Of a DNA stretch of 25,375 bases, positions 5,684-16,017 are shown piece by piece. The notes beneath the pieces are model-generated. The model was not told the origin of the DNA. It was given only the letters and a program-made list of their open reading frames with translations, and did no database searches. Position 1 is the stretch's first letter; the number at the start of each line of letters is the position of its first letter. The position numbers and the translations under genes are program-made. This DNA comes from an uncultured Collinsella sp. (GTDB lineage Bacteria > Actinomycetota > Coriobacteriia > Coriobacteriales > Coriobacteriaceae). The stretch spans positions 1-25,375 of the forward strand of contig CABUQI010000008.1 of NCBI GenBank assembly GCA_902493545.1. Direction: 5' to 3'.

Positions 5684-8600
5684 ATGCAGGCAGATTCCGC
5701 TCAGCAGCAGGGCCTTTATCGCCCCGAATTCGACCACGATGCATGTGGCATCGGCGCGCTTGCTGATATCAACGGTGAGCGCCGTCACCAGATCCTGGAC
5801 GACGCACTGTCCATTCTGGTCAACTTGGAGCACCGCGGCGGCACAGGACTCGAGAAGAACACCGGCGACGGCGCCGGCATCCTGTTTCAGGTCCCGCATC
5901 ACTTTTTCCGTAAAGAGGCCCAAAAGTGCGGCCAGATTCTGCCGGCAGAGGGCGACTATGGCGTGGCCATGCTGTTCTTCCCGCAGGACGGCAAGGGCGT
6001 AGAGGATGCCCGTCGCGTGTTTGAGGAGGGCTGCGCCGAAGCCGGCGTTCCGCTGCTCTTTTGGCGTGAGGTGCCGGTCGACCCGCACGACCTGGGCGAG
6101 ACGGCCCGCGCCTGCATGCCTACCATCCTGCAGGCCTTCCTGGGCCGTCCGGACGACACACCCGCCGGTGATGCCTTTGAGCGCCGCCTATACGTGTGCC
6201 GCCGCACCATCGAGAAAAAGGCCGACGTCGAGTTTGCCCTGCGCGACAAGATCTTCTACGTGTGCTCCATGAGCTCGCGCACCATCGTGTACAAGGGTAT
6301 GCTGGTCGCCACGCAGATGCGCCGCTTCTTCATCGATCTCAACGACGCCGCCGTCAAGACGGCCGTGGCGCTCGTCCACTCGCGCTACTCCACCAACACC
6401 ACGCCCAGCTGGGAGCGCGCGCACCCCAACCGCTTTATCATCCACAACGGCGAGATCAACACCCTCAAGGGCAACGTCAACTGGATTCGCGCCCGCGAGC
6501 CCAACCTGTACAGCCCCGTGCTGCAGCACGATCTTGAGCGCGTGATGCCCATCATCAACCGTGAGGGTTCCGACTCCGCGATTCTAGACAACGTGCTTGA
6601 GTTCCTGGTCATGAACGGTCGCCCGCTCACGCGTGCCGCGTCCATGTTGCTGCCCGAGCCGTGGGATCACAACGACAGCCTGAGTGAGGAGCGCCGCGCC
6701 TATGACGCTTACCAGTCCATGCTCATGGAGCCGTGGGACGGTCCGGCCGCCATCGCCTTTACCGACGGTCGCACGCTGGGCGCTGCCCTCGACCGCAACG
6801 GCCTGCGCCCCGCCCGCTACTACGTGACGCGCGACGGCCGCTTTATGCTGGCGAGCGAGGTGGGCACCATCGAGGTGAGCCCCGAGAACATCCTGACGAG
6901 CGGCTGCCTGGGACCGGGTCAGATGCTCGAGGTCGACTTTGCCCGCGGCCGCGTCATCTACAACGACGAGCTGCGCGCCCGTTACGCCAAGGAAAAGCCC
7001 TATCGCGACTGGATCGCCGAGGAGACGCTGACCGTTGACGCGCTCGATGAGCCCGTTGCGGCAGCGCCCGCCGAGGACGCCGAGGTGTCCGCCGCCGTGC
7101 GAATGGCCAAGCTCGGCTACCACTGGGATGACGTCGACGAGGTCGTGCGTCCCATGGCCCAGCAGGGTAAGGCCCCGCTCGCCTCGATGGGCATCGACGC
7201 GCCGCTGGCCTGCCTGTCCAAAAAGACGCGTTCGTTCTTCGACTACTTCTATCAACTGTTCGCCCAGGTCACGAACCCGCCTATCGACGCCCTTCGCGAG
7301 CACATGGTGACTTCGACCACGCTCTACCTGGGCAACCACGGCAACCTGCTCGAGGACTCCCGTACGGCCTGCCAGCTGGTGCGCCTGGAGCGCCCGTTGC
7401 TCAACGAGGAGGAGTTTGACCGCGTCTGCGCCATCGACCGCGTGGGCTTTAAGACCCGCCGTTTCCGTGCCGTCTACTGCCGCGATGCCGGCGAGGGCGC
7501 GCTACAGGCTGCACTCAAGCGGCTTGCAGAGGACGTTGAGGCTGCAGTCCGCGACGGCGTGAACATCGTGGTGTTGAGCGATCGTGCCGGAGCGGGCGAG
7601 GTGCCCGTGCCGTCGCTGCTCGCCGTGGGCTGCGTGCACAACCACCTGATCCGCGCCGGCGTGCGTACCTTTGCCGATATCGTGGTGGAGTGCGGCGACG
7701 CCGTGTCCCCGCACGACTTTGCGGCACTGGTGGGCTACTCCGCGAGCGGCGTCTATCCATACAACGCACATGCGTGCATCCGCGACCTGGTGGCACGCGG
7801 CGACCTGGACGTGACGGCCGAGCAGGGCATCGCCAACTACAACAAGGCCGCGACCGCCGGCATCGTCTCCATCATGTCCAAGATGGGCATCTCCACGGTG
7901 CAGAGCTACCACTCCGCGCAGATCTTCGAGGCCGTGGGCTTCACTCCGGCGTTTGTCAACGCGTACTTCGCCGGCACGGTGAGCCGTGTGGGCGGTATGG
8001 GTGTCGAGGACGTCGAGCGCGAGCAGAATGAGCGCTACGACGCCGCGCTCGCTATCCTTAAGAGCCCGGCTCCCGATCAGCTGCCCACGCTGGGTCTGAC
8101 CAAGTGGCGCCCGCTCGGCGGCGAGGATCACCTTATCGACCCGCAGACCGTCTACCTGCTGCAGACCGCCTGCCGCGAGGACAGCTACGACACCTTTAAG
8201 GAGTACAGCGCCCGCCTGCACCGCACCGGCCGTGCCGTGCGTCTGCGTGACCTGCTGGACTTTAATGCCAACGGTCGCACGCCGGTTTCGCTCGACGAGG
8301 TGGAGCCCGCGCTCAACATCGTCCGCCGCTTTAACACCGGCGCCATGTCGTACGGTTCCATCAGCAAAGAGGCACACGAGTGCATGGCCATCGCCATGAA
8401 CCGCCTGCATGGCCGTTCCAACTCCGGCGAGGGCGGCGAGGACCCGCGTCGCGAGACCCCGCTGAACAACGGCGACTCCAAGAACTCCGCGATCAAGCAG
8501 GTGGCAAGCGCGCGCTTTGGCGTGACAAGCCGTTATCTGTGCAGCGCCTTCGAGATTCAGATCAAGATGGCCCAGGGCGCCAAGCCCGGCGAGGGCGGTC

Positions 8601-10381
8601 ACCTGCCCGGCAAGAAGGTCTACCCCTGGATTGCCGAGGTCCGTCAGTCCACGCCCGGCATCGGCCTGATCTCGCCTCCGCCGCACCACGACATCTACTC
8701 CATCGAGGACCTGGCAGAGCTGATCTTTGACCTTAAGAACGCCAACCCCGGCGCGCGCGTGTCGGTCAAGCTGGTCAGCGAGGCCGGCGTCGGCACCATC
8801 GCCACTGGTGTTGCCAAGGGCGCTGCCGACAAGATCTTGATCAGCGGCCATAACGGCGGCTCGGGTGCCGCGGCGCGCGATTCCATCTGGCATGCGGGTC
8901 TGCCGCTGGAGCTCGGTCTTGCCGAGGCCCAGCAGACGCTGCTACAAAATGGCCTGCGCTCGCGCGTGGTGCTCGAGGCCGACGGCAAGCTCATGGACGG
9001 CACCGATGTTGCCGTCGCCTGCCTGTTGGGCGCCGAGGAGTTTGGCTTTGCGACCATGCCGCTCATCTCGATGGGCTGCCTCATGCAGCGCGACTGCCAG
9101 CAGGACACCTGCCCGGCCGGCATCGCTACGCAAAACTGCCGCCTGCGTCGTGGCTTCCGCGGCAAGCCCGAGCACGTTGAGCACTTTATGCTCTTTGTTG
9201 CCGAGCAACTGCGCGAGGTCATGGCGAGCCTGGGCTTCCGCACCGTCGACGAGATGGTCGGCCATCCCGAGTGCTTGCGCCAGATTGAGGTCCCGGGCAA
9301 CCGCAAGGCTAACCTGCTGGATCTGTCGCCCGTGCTGGCGAGCGCGACCTGTGAGTTTGGTGCCCACATCCCGGGTGCCGACGGCCGTCACTTCCTGCCC
9401 CAGATGGCTGCGGACAGCGAGCTCGAAAAGACGCTCGACTCCACGTTGTTTGTGCCCTATACGGCCGATGCCCGTGCGCACCTGCGTCCGATTCGCTTCC
9501 GCGCCGATATCGCCAACGTCAACCGCTGCGTGGGCACCATCTTGGGCAACGCGGTGACCAAGGCGCATCCCGAGGGCCTGCCCGCCGGCTCCATCACCAT
9601 CGATTGCGATGGTTCGGCCGGTCAGAGCTTTGGCGCCTTCCTGCCGCGCGGCATTACGCTCAACGTGTGCGGCGACGCCAACGACTACTTTGGCAAGGGC
9701 CTTTCGGGCGGCGAGGTGTCGGTGCGCCCCAACCCGCATGCGACCTACAAGTTCGATGAGAACATCATCGTGGGCAACGTTGCGTTCTTTGGCGCCACGA
9801 GCGGCCGCGGCTTCATTAACGGCCTGGCAGGCCAGCGCTTTGGCGTACGCAACTCCGGTGCCACCGTGGTGGTTGAGGGCTGCGGCAACCATGGCTGCGA
9901 GTACATGACGGGAGGTCTGGCGCTCATCCTGGGCGAGGTCGGGCAGAACTTCGCCGCCGGCATGACGGGCGGCGTGGCTTACGTCTTTGACCAGTACGGC
10001 ACGCTCGATGCCCGTGTGAACCACGAGAGCGTTGAGCTTAAAGCCCCGACGGCCGGTGAGCTTGCGCAGATTCGTGCGCTCATCCAGGAGCACGTGGACG
10101 CGACGCAGAGCCCGCGCGGTATTAAGCTGCTCTACAGCTTTGAGACGATGAGCAAGCACTTTGTGAAGGTCATTCCAACCGAGTACGAGCGCGTGCTGGC
10201 GATTGTCGCCGCCGCCGAGGCCGTGGGCAAGACGCATGCGCAGGCCGAGGAGCTGGCGTTTGACATTGTGACCGGCCGCGCGAGTGCCGCGGATGTCGCT
10301 CGCTTTGATGTGGCGGGTGGTGTCGCTGGCGCTGCGCCCGCCACCGCCAGCTCTGTTGCTTCGACCAAGAAGGAGGCGTAA
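5684..10381 (+). CDS. gltB: glutamate synthase large (alpha) subunit
   Basis: 1565 residues, near the usual 1500. It makes glutamate from glutamine and 2-oxoglutarate. In order: a short propeptide ending before Cys21 (HDACGIGALAD), the nucleophile of the class-II glutaminase domain (to about 430); the central domain (about 480-790); the FMN-binding synthase domain (about 830-1210) with GAMSYGSIS, GEGGEDP and SGHNGGSG; the 3Fe-4S cysteines Cys1132, Cys1138 and Cys1143 (GCLMQRDCQQDTCPAG); and the C-terminal beta-helix rich in GG repeats (about 1260-1450). A strong GGGGAGGA precedes the ATG. gltD starts 5 bases after the stop. The last 25 residues are Ala/Thr/Ser-rich and probably disordered. 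Confidence 0.98.
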   Translation: MQADSAQQQGLYRPEFDHDACGIGALADINGERRHQILDDALSILVNLEHRGGTGLEKNTGDGAGILFQVPHHFFRKEAQKCGQILPAEGDYGVAMLFFPQDGKGVEDARRVFEEGCAEAGVPLLFWREVPVDPHDLGETARACMPTILQAFLGRPDDTPAGDAFERRLYVCRRTIEKKADVEFALRDKIFYVCSMSSRTIVYKGMLVATQMRRFFIDLNDAAVKTAVALVHSRYSTNTTPSWERAHPNRFIIHNGEINTLKGNVNWIRAREPNLYSPVLQHDLERVMPIINREGSDSAILDNVLEFLVMNGRPLTRAASMLLPEPWDHNDSLSEERRAYDAYQSMLMEPWDGPAAIAFTDGRTLGAALDRNGLRPARYYVTRDGRFMLASEVGTIEVSPENILTSGCLGPGQMLEVDFARGRVIYNDELRARYAKEKPYRDWIAEETLTVDALDEPVAAAPAEDAEVSAAVRMAKLGYHWDDVDEVVRPMAQQGKAPLASMGIDAPLACLSKKTRSFFDYFYQLFAQVTNPPIDALREHMVTSTTLYLGNHGNLLEDSRTACQLVRLERPLLNEEEFDRVCAIDRVGFKTRRFRAVYCRDAGEGALQAALKRLAEDVEAAVRDGVNIVVLSDRAGAGEVPVPSLLAVGCVHNHLIRAGVRTFADIVVECGDAVSPHDFAALVGYSASGVYPYNAHACIRDLVARGDLDVTAEQGIANYNKAATAGIVSIMSKMGISTVQSYHSAQIFEAVGFTPAFVNAYFAGTVSRVGGMGVEDVEREQNERYDAALAILKSPAPDQLPTLGLTKWRPLGGEDHLIDPQTVYLLQTACREDSYDTFKEYSARLHRTGRAVRLRDLLDFNANGRTPVSLDEVEPALNIVRRFNTGAMSYGSISKEAHECMAIAMNRLHGRSNSGEGGEDPRRETPLNNGDSKNSAIKQVASARFGVTSRYLCSAFEIQIKMAQGAKPGEGGHLPGKKVYPWIAEVRQSTPGIGLISPPPHHDIYSIEDLAELIFDLKNANPGARVSVKLVSEAGVGTIATGVAKGAADKILISGHNGGSGAAARDSIWHAGLPLELGLAEAQQTLLQNGLRSRVVLEADGKLMDGTDVAVACLLGAEEFGFATMPLISMGCLMQRDCQQDTCPAGIATQNCRLRRGFRGKPEHVEHFMLFVAEQLREVMASLGFRTVDEMVGHPECLRQIEVPGNRKANLLDLSPVLASATCEFGAHIPGADGRHFLPQMAADSELEKTLDSTLFVPYTADARAHLRPIRFRADIANVNRCVGTILGNAVTKAHPEGLPAGSITIDCDGSAGQSFGAFLPRGITLNVCGDANDYFGKGLSGGEVSVRPNPHATYKFDENIIVGNVAFFGATSGRGFINGLAGQRFGVRNSGATVVVEGCGNHGCEYMTGGLALILGEVGQNFAAGMTGGVAYVFDQYGTLDARVNHESVELKAPTAGELAQIRALIQEHVDATQSPRGIKLLYSFETMSKHFVKVIPTEYERVLAIVAAAEAVGKTHAQAEELAFDIVTGRASAADVARFDVAGGVAGAAPATASSVASTKKEA

Positions 10382-10386
10382 GTGCC

Positions 10387-11868
<1,482 letters not shown>

Positions 11869-11899
11869 GGCGGCTGTCCACAGCTGAATCGTCAAGGGC

Positions 11900-11981
11900 T
11901 GTCCCCGAATGCCGGCCCAAAAGGAACGTCCCCAAGTGCCGGCAGCTGGGGACGTTCCTTATGTGCCGGCATTCGGGGACA
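11900..11981. repeat. nested perfect inverted repeat (82 bp) after gltD
   Basis: Outer arms TGTCCCCGAATGCCGGC (11900-11916) and its exact complement (11965-11981) enclose inner arms AAGGAACGTCCCCA (11921-11934) and its complement (11947-11960). The centre carries GCCGGC. In total 31 base pairs are perfect, with two small internal loops. It starts 32 bases past the gltD stop. With no T run it is not a classic terminator, but it would fold strongly in RNA and could protect or end the gltBD message. Repeated GTCCCC arms recall the element at 16547-16627. Confidence 0.85.
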
Positions 11982-12152
11982 CTCCTTGCGAGTTCGCAGG
12001 CGACTTTGTCATTTGCCGACGTGCAAGTGTTCATTCGTCGACGTTTGCGACTGTGCTACTCTGCTCTTTCTGTGGTGGTAGCGGGCGTTTGCCTCAAATG
12101 AGTGAACTGACTGTCTATATCTACCTGCGGTTTCTTTGCGGTGCGCTCATTC

Positions 12153-12188
12153 GGTCAAGTGTCCCGTCAAGTGTTTGGTCAGCATCTG
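12153..12188 (+). repeat. 12-base tandem repeats upstream of 12284
   Basis: GGTCAAGTGTCC, CGTCAAGTGTTT and GGTCAGCATCTG follow one another with a 12-base period; the first two share GTCAAGTGT. They lie about 100 bases before the next start codon and might be operator half-sites. The rest of 11982-12283 shows no convincing gene; a frame at 12097-12246 lacks a ribosome-binding site. Confidence 0.35.
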
Positions 12189-12283
12189 GTTTGCAGCCGG
12201 AGGCCTATTTTGCCCGCGCTGGTCGTGGCTGCCCACCCTCCTCGTAAGCTCAAATTGAGGTTCATCAGTTTGAGGAGGATGCC

Positions 12284-12991
12284 GTGACTGACCACGTTTT
12301 AGACCGAGCGCAGCTGGCTGAAGCCGTCGGCAACGATATTGCCGACATGGCCCATTTTTGGATGCTGCGGAAGTTCCAGTTTTTGGAGCCGGCACGCGAA
12401 CAGTTCGAGATCATTGTCGACCCGTGGCTCAGCTATTGCACCGAGCCTTCGCAAAACGAAATCATGGCCTACAACATGGCATTTACCGATTGGCTGCTCT
12501 TCGAGCGCCCCTATCGCCATGGCAAGACGCTGCTCGAGCTGTATGTTGACGAACCGCCGGCATCGCTTTCGCCTGCCTCGCTCAAGCGGCTCGAGCAGGT
12601 ACGCGACACGCAGTATTTCTCGCGCTTTGGCATTTTGGACAAGGATCCTGCGAACGGCATGGTTGCGCTGAAGGATACGCGTGCCGACCGTCGCTTTGAT
12701 GTCTACGACCCGCATATCGTGCAAAAGGAGCATTGGAGCGACGGCGCGATCGCGGTGCGCCTCGCCTGCATCGACGATGTCTGGCTGACGGCGGGACAGC
12801 TCTATCTGTATGACATCGCGCGCCTGAGTGACACGGCGGTCGATGGACCGGGTGCGGTGCATCCCGAGGATCTGCAGGACGGCTTTGACACCTCGTGCGT
12901 CAGCTTCTTTTTGCGCCTGGTCCGCGACATCATGGGCGCCCAGGGGCGGTACGTGAAGTCGCTCAACATCTACGAGCAGGAGTGGGAGTAG
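12284..12991 (+). CDS. unrecognised soluble protein
   Basis: 235 residues. GAGGAGG is 5 bases before the GTG at 12284, which fixes the start. There is no signal peptide, membrane helix or metal motif. It is acidic and rich in aromatic residues, with the sequence MAYNMAFTDWLLFERPYRHGKTLLELYVDE near 65-90, a short SRFGILDKDPANGMVALKD strand region near 115, and a possible beta segment FDVYDPHIVQ/IAVRLACIDDVWLTAGQLYLYD near 140-175. I vaguely recall similar WFLFER...GKTLLE patterns in uncharacterised bacterial proteins, some with SEC-C motifs, but none is present here. No function can be assigned. It is probably transcribed alone; two palindromes follow it. Confidence 0.8.
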   Translation: MTDHVLDRAQLAEAVGNDIADMAHFWMLRKFQFLEPAREQFEIIVDPWLSYCTEPSQNEIMAYNMAFTDWLLFERPYRHGKTLLELYVDEPPASLSPASLKRLEQVRDTQYFSRFGILDKDPANGMVALKDTRADRRFDVYDPHIVQKEHWSDGAIAVRLACIDDVWLTAGQLYLYDIARLSDTAVDGPGAVHPEDLQDGFDTSCVSFFLRLVRDIMGAQGRYVKSLNIYEQEWE

Positions 12992-13027
12992 GGGATGTGA
13001 CTGGCGTCGCCCTGCTGCCCTGACTTT

Positions 13028-13084
13028 GTCTCAATCTGTAACGTTTGGCGGCTGTTTGGGCCCGTAACTGTTACAGATTGAGAC
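13028..13084. repeat. family A palindrome, copy 4 (57 bp)
   Basis: Arms GTCTCAATCTGTAAC and GTTACAGATTGAGAC pair perfectly. First of a pair separated by 23 bases, 36 bases after the stop at 12991. Confidence 0.92.
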
Positions 13085-13107
13085 GGAAGGTTGGCGGCTG
13101 CCGAAAG

Positions 13108-13164
13108 ATCTTGTTCTGTAACAACTAGAGGCTCAAAGACTGTCTTCCTGTTACAGATCAAGAC
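13108..13164. repeat. family A palindrome, copy 5 (57 bp)
   Basis: Arms ATCTTGTTCTGTAAC and GTTACAGATCAAGAC, with mismatches at arm positions 1 and 7. Ends 20 bases before the start of the nuclease-like gene, so that gene's mRNA leader or promoter must overlap it. Confidence 0.9.
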
Positions 13165-13184
13165 ATTTGTCAGCGGAGGCAACG

Positions 13185-14261
13185 GTGACGATGGTCCATT
13201 TGTCTGACGTGGTGGTGATGAAAGTGCCTAATACCGTTCTCAAACACAATCATGCGACTCGCAACACGTTGGCGCGGAATAGGATGCTCGCGCGGCTCGC
13301 GGAGACGGCCAAGCAAGGTGCGCTGCTCGCAACGCATGACAATACCGAGCTCATGTGGCTGCGACGCCATGTTGGAACCGACGATATCGCGGAGCCCGAG
13401 CCGTACCTGTTCTGTTTTCAGCATGATTGGGATGCATTGACGCCGGCGGAGCGAGCGCTGAGGACTATCAAAGGGCTTGCGAAATTTCATCCCGATTGGG
13501 CGTTTTGGGGATATGACGCCGCGCTGATATGGGGTCTGGAGGTGCCGAATGATCTGCTCGGGCCGCGTTTCCTTGTTAAGACTTGCTGTTCGGTGACGTT
13601 GAGCGGCGGGTGCAGGTTGTTGCGTCCGCAGATTGCGGGCGCGCTCGAGCGCGTCGACGGCGTGCGGGTGACGTCGTTTTGGCGCACGGCGGAGGATTGC
13701 TTGCTGCGTGCGCCGTTCTCCTACGGGTTGGCGATTGCCGATTCTGCACTACGGGTGAAAGACGTATCACGTGGGGATTTGTGCGAGCGCCTCCGCGCCG
13801 ATTGCGAGGGCAGGCGAGGGTATCGCAGGGCACAGGCGATTGCGTCGTATGCGGACGGGCTGTCCGAAAACGGCGGCGAGTCTCGGTTCCGAGCGTTCTT
13901 TATTGCGTACGGCTTTCCGGTTCCGGAGCTGCAGGTGGAGTTTCGCGACCCGCTCGATCCGAGCCAGGTGTTTCGCGTCGACTTTTTTTGGCGGCTCGAG
14001 GAGGGAACGTGCGTGATTGGCGAGCTGGACGGTAAGGGGAAGTACACCCTGCAGAGCGGCGAGGCCCGGGAGCCGGTCGACCCATTCGTGGCAGAGCGTC
14101 AGCGGGAATCTCATCTGACAATGCTCGGGCACAAGGTGCTTCGGTTTACGTTTGATGAGCTCAAGAATCCGGGGAAGCTGGTTGAGAAGATGAGGCTGGC
14201 GGGTATTCCGCGACGGCCCGATTTGGCTGAGGAGTGGAGACGTCGGTGGTATGGGCGCTGA
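13185..14261 (+). CDS. AbiEi-like / PD-(D/E)XK nuclease-like protein
   Basis: 358 residues. The GTG at 13185 is chosen because GGAGG ends 5 bases upstream; ATG at 13191 is an alternative, and an upstream TTG at 13167 would put its ribosome-binding site inside the palindrome. The first 200 residues resemble actinobacterial AbiEi-type antitoxin or transcription-regulator proteins (ALRTIKGLAKFHPDWAFWGY near 90). The C-terminal third has the order expected of a restriction-endonuclease fold: Glu in GESRFRAFFIAYGFPVPELQ, Asp in FRVDFFWRLE, then GELDGKGKYT and a final MLGHKVLRFTFDEL, as in DUF559/Vsr-like nucleases. The role is unknown: perhaps defence or repeat-related DNA processing. A pair of palindromes flanks it on each side. 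Confidence 0.75.
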   Translation: MTMVHLSDVVVMKVPNTVLKHNHATRNTLARNRMLARLAETAKQGALLATHDNTELMWLRRHVGTDDIAEPEPYLFCFQHDWDALTPAERALRTIKGLAKFHPDWAFWGYDAALIWGLEVPNDLLGPRFLVKTCCSVTLSGGCRLLRPQIAGALERVDGVRVTSFWRTAEDCLLRAPFSYGLAIADSALRVKDVSRGDLCERLRADCEGRRGYRRAQAIASYADGLSENGGESRFRAFFIAYGFPVPELQVEFRDPLDPSQVFRVDFFWRLEEGTCVIGELDGKGKYTLQSGEAREPVDPFVAERQRESHLTMLGHKVLRFTFDELKNPGKLVEKMRLAGIPRRPDLAEEWRRRWYGR

Positions 14262-14269
14262 GAGGTTTT

Positions 14270-14326
14270 GTCTTGATCTGTAACGTTTAGAAGTTGTTTG
14301 AGTTCGTAATTGTTACAGATCGAGAC
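14270..14326. repeat. family A palindrome, copy 6 (57 bp)
   Basis: Arms GTCTTGATCTGTAAC and GTTACAGATCGAGAC, with a single G-T pair. Begins 8 bases after the nuclease-like gene's stop; 24 bases precede the next copy. Confidence 0.92.
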
Positions 14327-14350
14327 AAACCGGTGAAACGTCGACCGAAT

Positions 14351-14407
14351 GTCTCGATCTGTAACATCAAGGGGCCCAACAACCCTGTATCTGTTACAGA
14401 TCGAGAT
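14351..14407. repeat. family A palindrome, copy 7 (57 bp)
   Basis: Arms GTCTCGATCTGTAAC and GTTACAGATCGAGAT, paired throughout with one terminal G-T. The following 14408-14556 must hold the amidohydrolase promoter; GATAAT at 14512 is a possible -10 without a good -35. Confidence 0.92.
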
Positions 14408-14556
14408 ATTTCCCTGGTGTCGCTGGGGTGGGACTGCAGCATATTCCGTCTCCCACATCCCCTCTTCCCTCCGTTAACCGATGCGTCTGCAGCAATCCAG
14501 CGGGACTAGGTGATAATGGACAAATGTTCAAGTTAATCGTGAGGGAGGAGCTCGAT

Positions 14557-15927
14557 ATGGCGTCTGCCGATCGTTCCACGTTGTTTATCAATGCGACCAT
14601 TCTGGATGGCTCGGAGCATATGGAGCCGCAACCCGATATGGCCGTGACTGTTGAGCGCGGCGTCATCACCTGGATGGGGCCGAGTGCTGTGGCGCAGGCG
14701 CCCGCGGGTGCCGAGGTTATCGACCTGGGCGGTGCGTATCTCATGCCCGGTCTCATCAATATGCACGTGCACCTGTGCGGCTCGGGCAAGCCTGTCTCGG
14801 CCGGCGATGCGGGCGCGCTGATGAAGAAGCTCGATAATCCCGTGGGGCGCGCCATCGTGCGCCATATTCTTAAGGGCAGCGCCCAACAACAACTGGCAAG
14901 TGGCGTGACCACGGTGCGCGGCGCGGGCGATCCGCTGTTTGCCGATCTGGCCGTGCGCGATGCTATCGATGCCGGCAAGTATCAAGGTCCTCGCCTGGTG
15001 GCGCCGGGAACGGGCGTCACGGTGCCGGGCGGCCATGGTGCGGGCTTGTTCGCCCAGGTGGCCAACAGTCCCGCCGAGGCAGCCGAACAGGTGCGCGACC
15101 TGTATGCGCGTGGTGCCGACGTCATTAAGCTGTTCGTGACGGGCGGCGTGTTCGACGCTACCGAGGTGGGCGAGCCGGGCGTGCTGCGCATGCCGGTCGA
15201 GGTTGCCGCGGCGGCGTGCAAGGCTGCGCACGAGGTGAGTCTGCCGGTTATGGCCCATGTCGAGAGTACCGAGGGCGTGAAGGCCGCGCTTGAGGCCGGC
15301 GTTGACACGATTGAGCACGGCGCTCCGTTGACGCCCGAGATTCTGGAGCTGTACCGTGGCGCCGCGGGCACGCAACTCGAGGGGCGTGCGCCCAGTGTTA
15401 CCTGCACTATCAGCCCGGCGCTGCCGTTTGTATTGCTCGACCCGAAAAAGACCCATTCGACCGATACGCAAAAGAAGAACGGCGATATCGTGTGCTCGGG
15501 CATTATCGAGAGCGCCCGTGCCGCACTGGAAGCTGGCGTTAAGGTGGGCCTGGGTACGGACTCGAGCTGCCCGTTCGTGACGCAGTACGACATGTGGCGT
15601 GAGGTGGCCTATTTTGCCAAGTATGTCGGCGTGAGCAACGCCTTCGCACTGCATACGGCTACGCAAGTCAACGCCGAGCTGCTGGGGCTGGACGGCGAGA
15701 CTGGCACGATCGAGTGCGGCAAGGCCGCCGATATCTTGGTGACGCGCGAGAACCCGCTCGATGACCTGTGCGCTCTGCGTGAGCCGATGCACGTGATGTG
15801 TCGCGGCGATCTGGTGTGCAAACTCAAGGTGAAGCGCATCCCCGAGGTGGATGCCGAGCTCGACGCGATTATGGCCATGCCAGCCGAAGCGCTGGCTGAG
15901 GAGCTGGCCCGCGACGGCGTAGCATAG
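14557..15927 (+). CDS. metal-dependent amidohydrolase
   Basis: 456 residues, cytosolic, of the imidazolonepropionase/prolidase-like branch of the amidohydrolase superfamily. GGGAGGAG precedes the ATG at 14557. An N-terminal beta-sandwich segment (LFINATILDG...GVITWMGPSA) is followed by the barrel with all expected ligands: HVH in LINMHVHLCG near residue 70, the likely carboxylated lysine in DVIKLFVTGG near 190, His in VMAHVES near 232, His in TIEHGAPL near 252, and Asp in GLGTDSSCP near 335. The C-terminus closes the sandwich (GTIECGKAADILVTRENPLDDL). Substrate cannot be read from sequence; relatives hydrolyse cyclic amides or Xaa-Pro/Arg dipeptides. Probably a single-gene transcript ended at 15962-15996. 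Confidence 0.9.
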   Translation: MASADRSTLFINATILDGSEHMEPQPDMAVTVERGVITWMGPSAVAQAPAGAEVIDLGGAYLMPGLINMHVHLCGSGKPVSAGDAGALMKKLDNPVGRAIVRHILKGSAQQQLASGVTTVRGAGDPLFADLAVRDAIDAGKYQGPRLVAPGTGVTVPGGHGAGLFAQVANSPAEAAEQVRDLYARGADVIKLFVTGGVFDATEVGEPGVLRMPVEVAAAACKAAHEVSLPVMAHVESTEGVKAALEAGVDTIEHGAPLTPEILELYRGAAGTQLEGRAPSVTCTISPALPFVLLDPKKTHSTDTQKKNGDIVCSGIIESARAALEAGVKVGLGTDSSCPFVTQYDMWREVAYFAKYVGVSNAFALHTATQVNAELLGLDGETGTIECGKAADILVTRENPLDDLCALREPMHVMCRGDLVCKLKVKRIPEVDAELDAIMAMPAEALAEELARDGVA

Positions 15928-15961
15928 GTGTGACAAAGGGACAGCTCCGTTGTCGCATACA

Positions 15962-15996
15962 AAAAGCCGAGGTCTCAGCGCGAGGCCTCGGCTTTT
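15962..15996. terminator. bidirectional rho-independent terminator
   Basis: AAAAGCCGAGG (15962-15972) pairs with CCTCGGCTTTT (15986-15996). T tracts on both strands serve the amidohydrolase on + and the zinc-ribbon gene on -. Confidence 0.9.
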
Positions 15997-16017
15997 ATTT
16001 GTCCTATGGTATGGCGG

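Noticed and set aside
12097..12246. Short gene before 12284
   Set aside because: No ribosome-binding site, unusual codons and no recognisable protein features.
13167..13184. TTG start for the nuclease-like protein
   Set aside because: Its ribosome-binding site would fall in the palindrome and is not seen; GGAGG at 13175-13179 serves the GTG at 13185.
13028..14407. Insertion sequence, with the palindrome pairs as terminal inverted repeats around 13185-14261
   Set aside because: The same palindromes occur at many sites without a gene between, no target duplication is seen, and the protein is not transposase-like.
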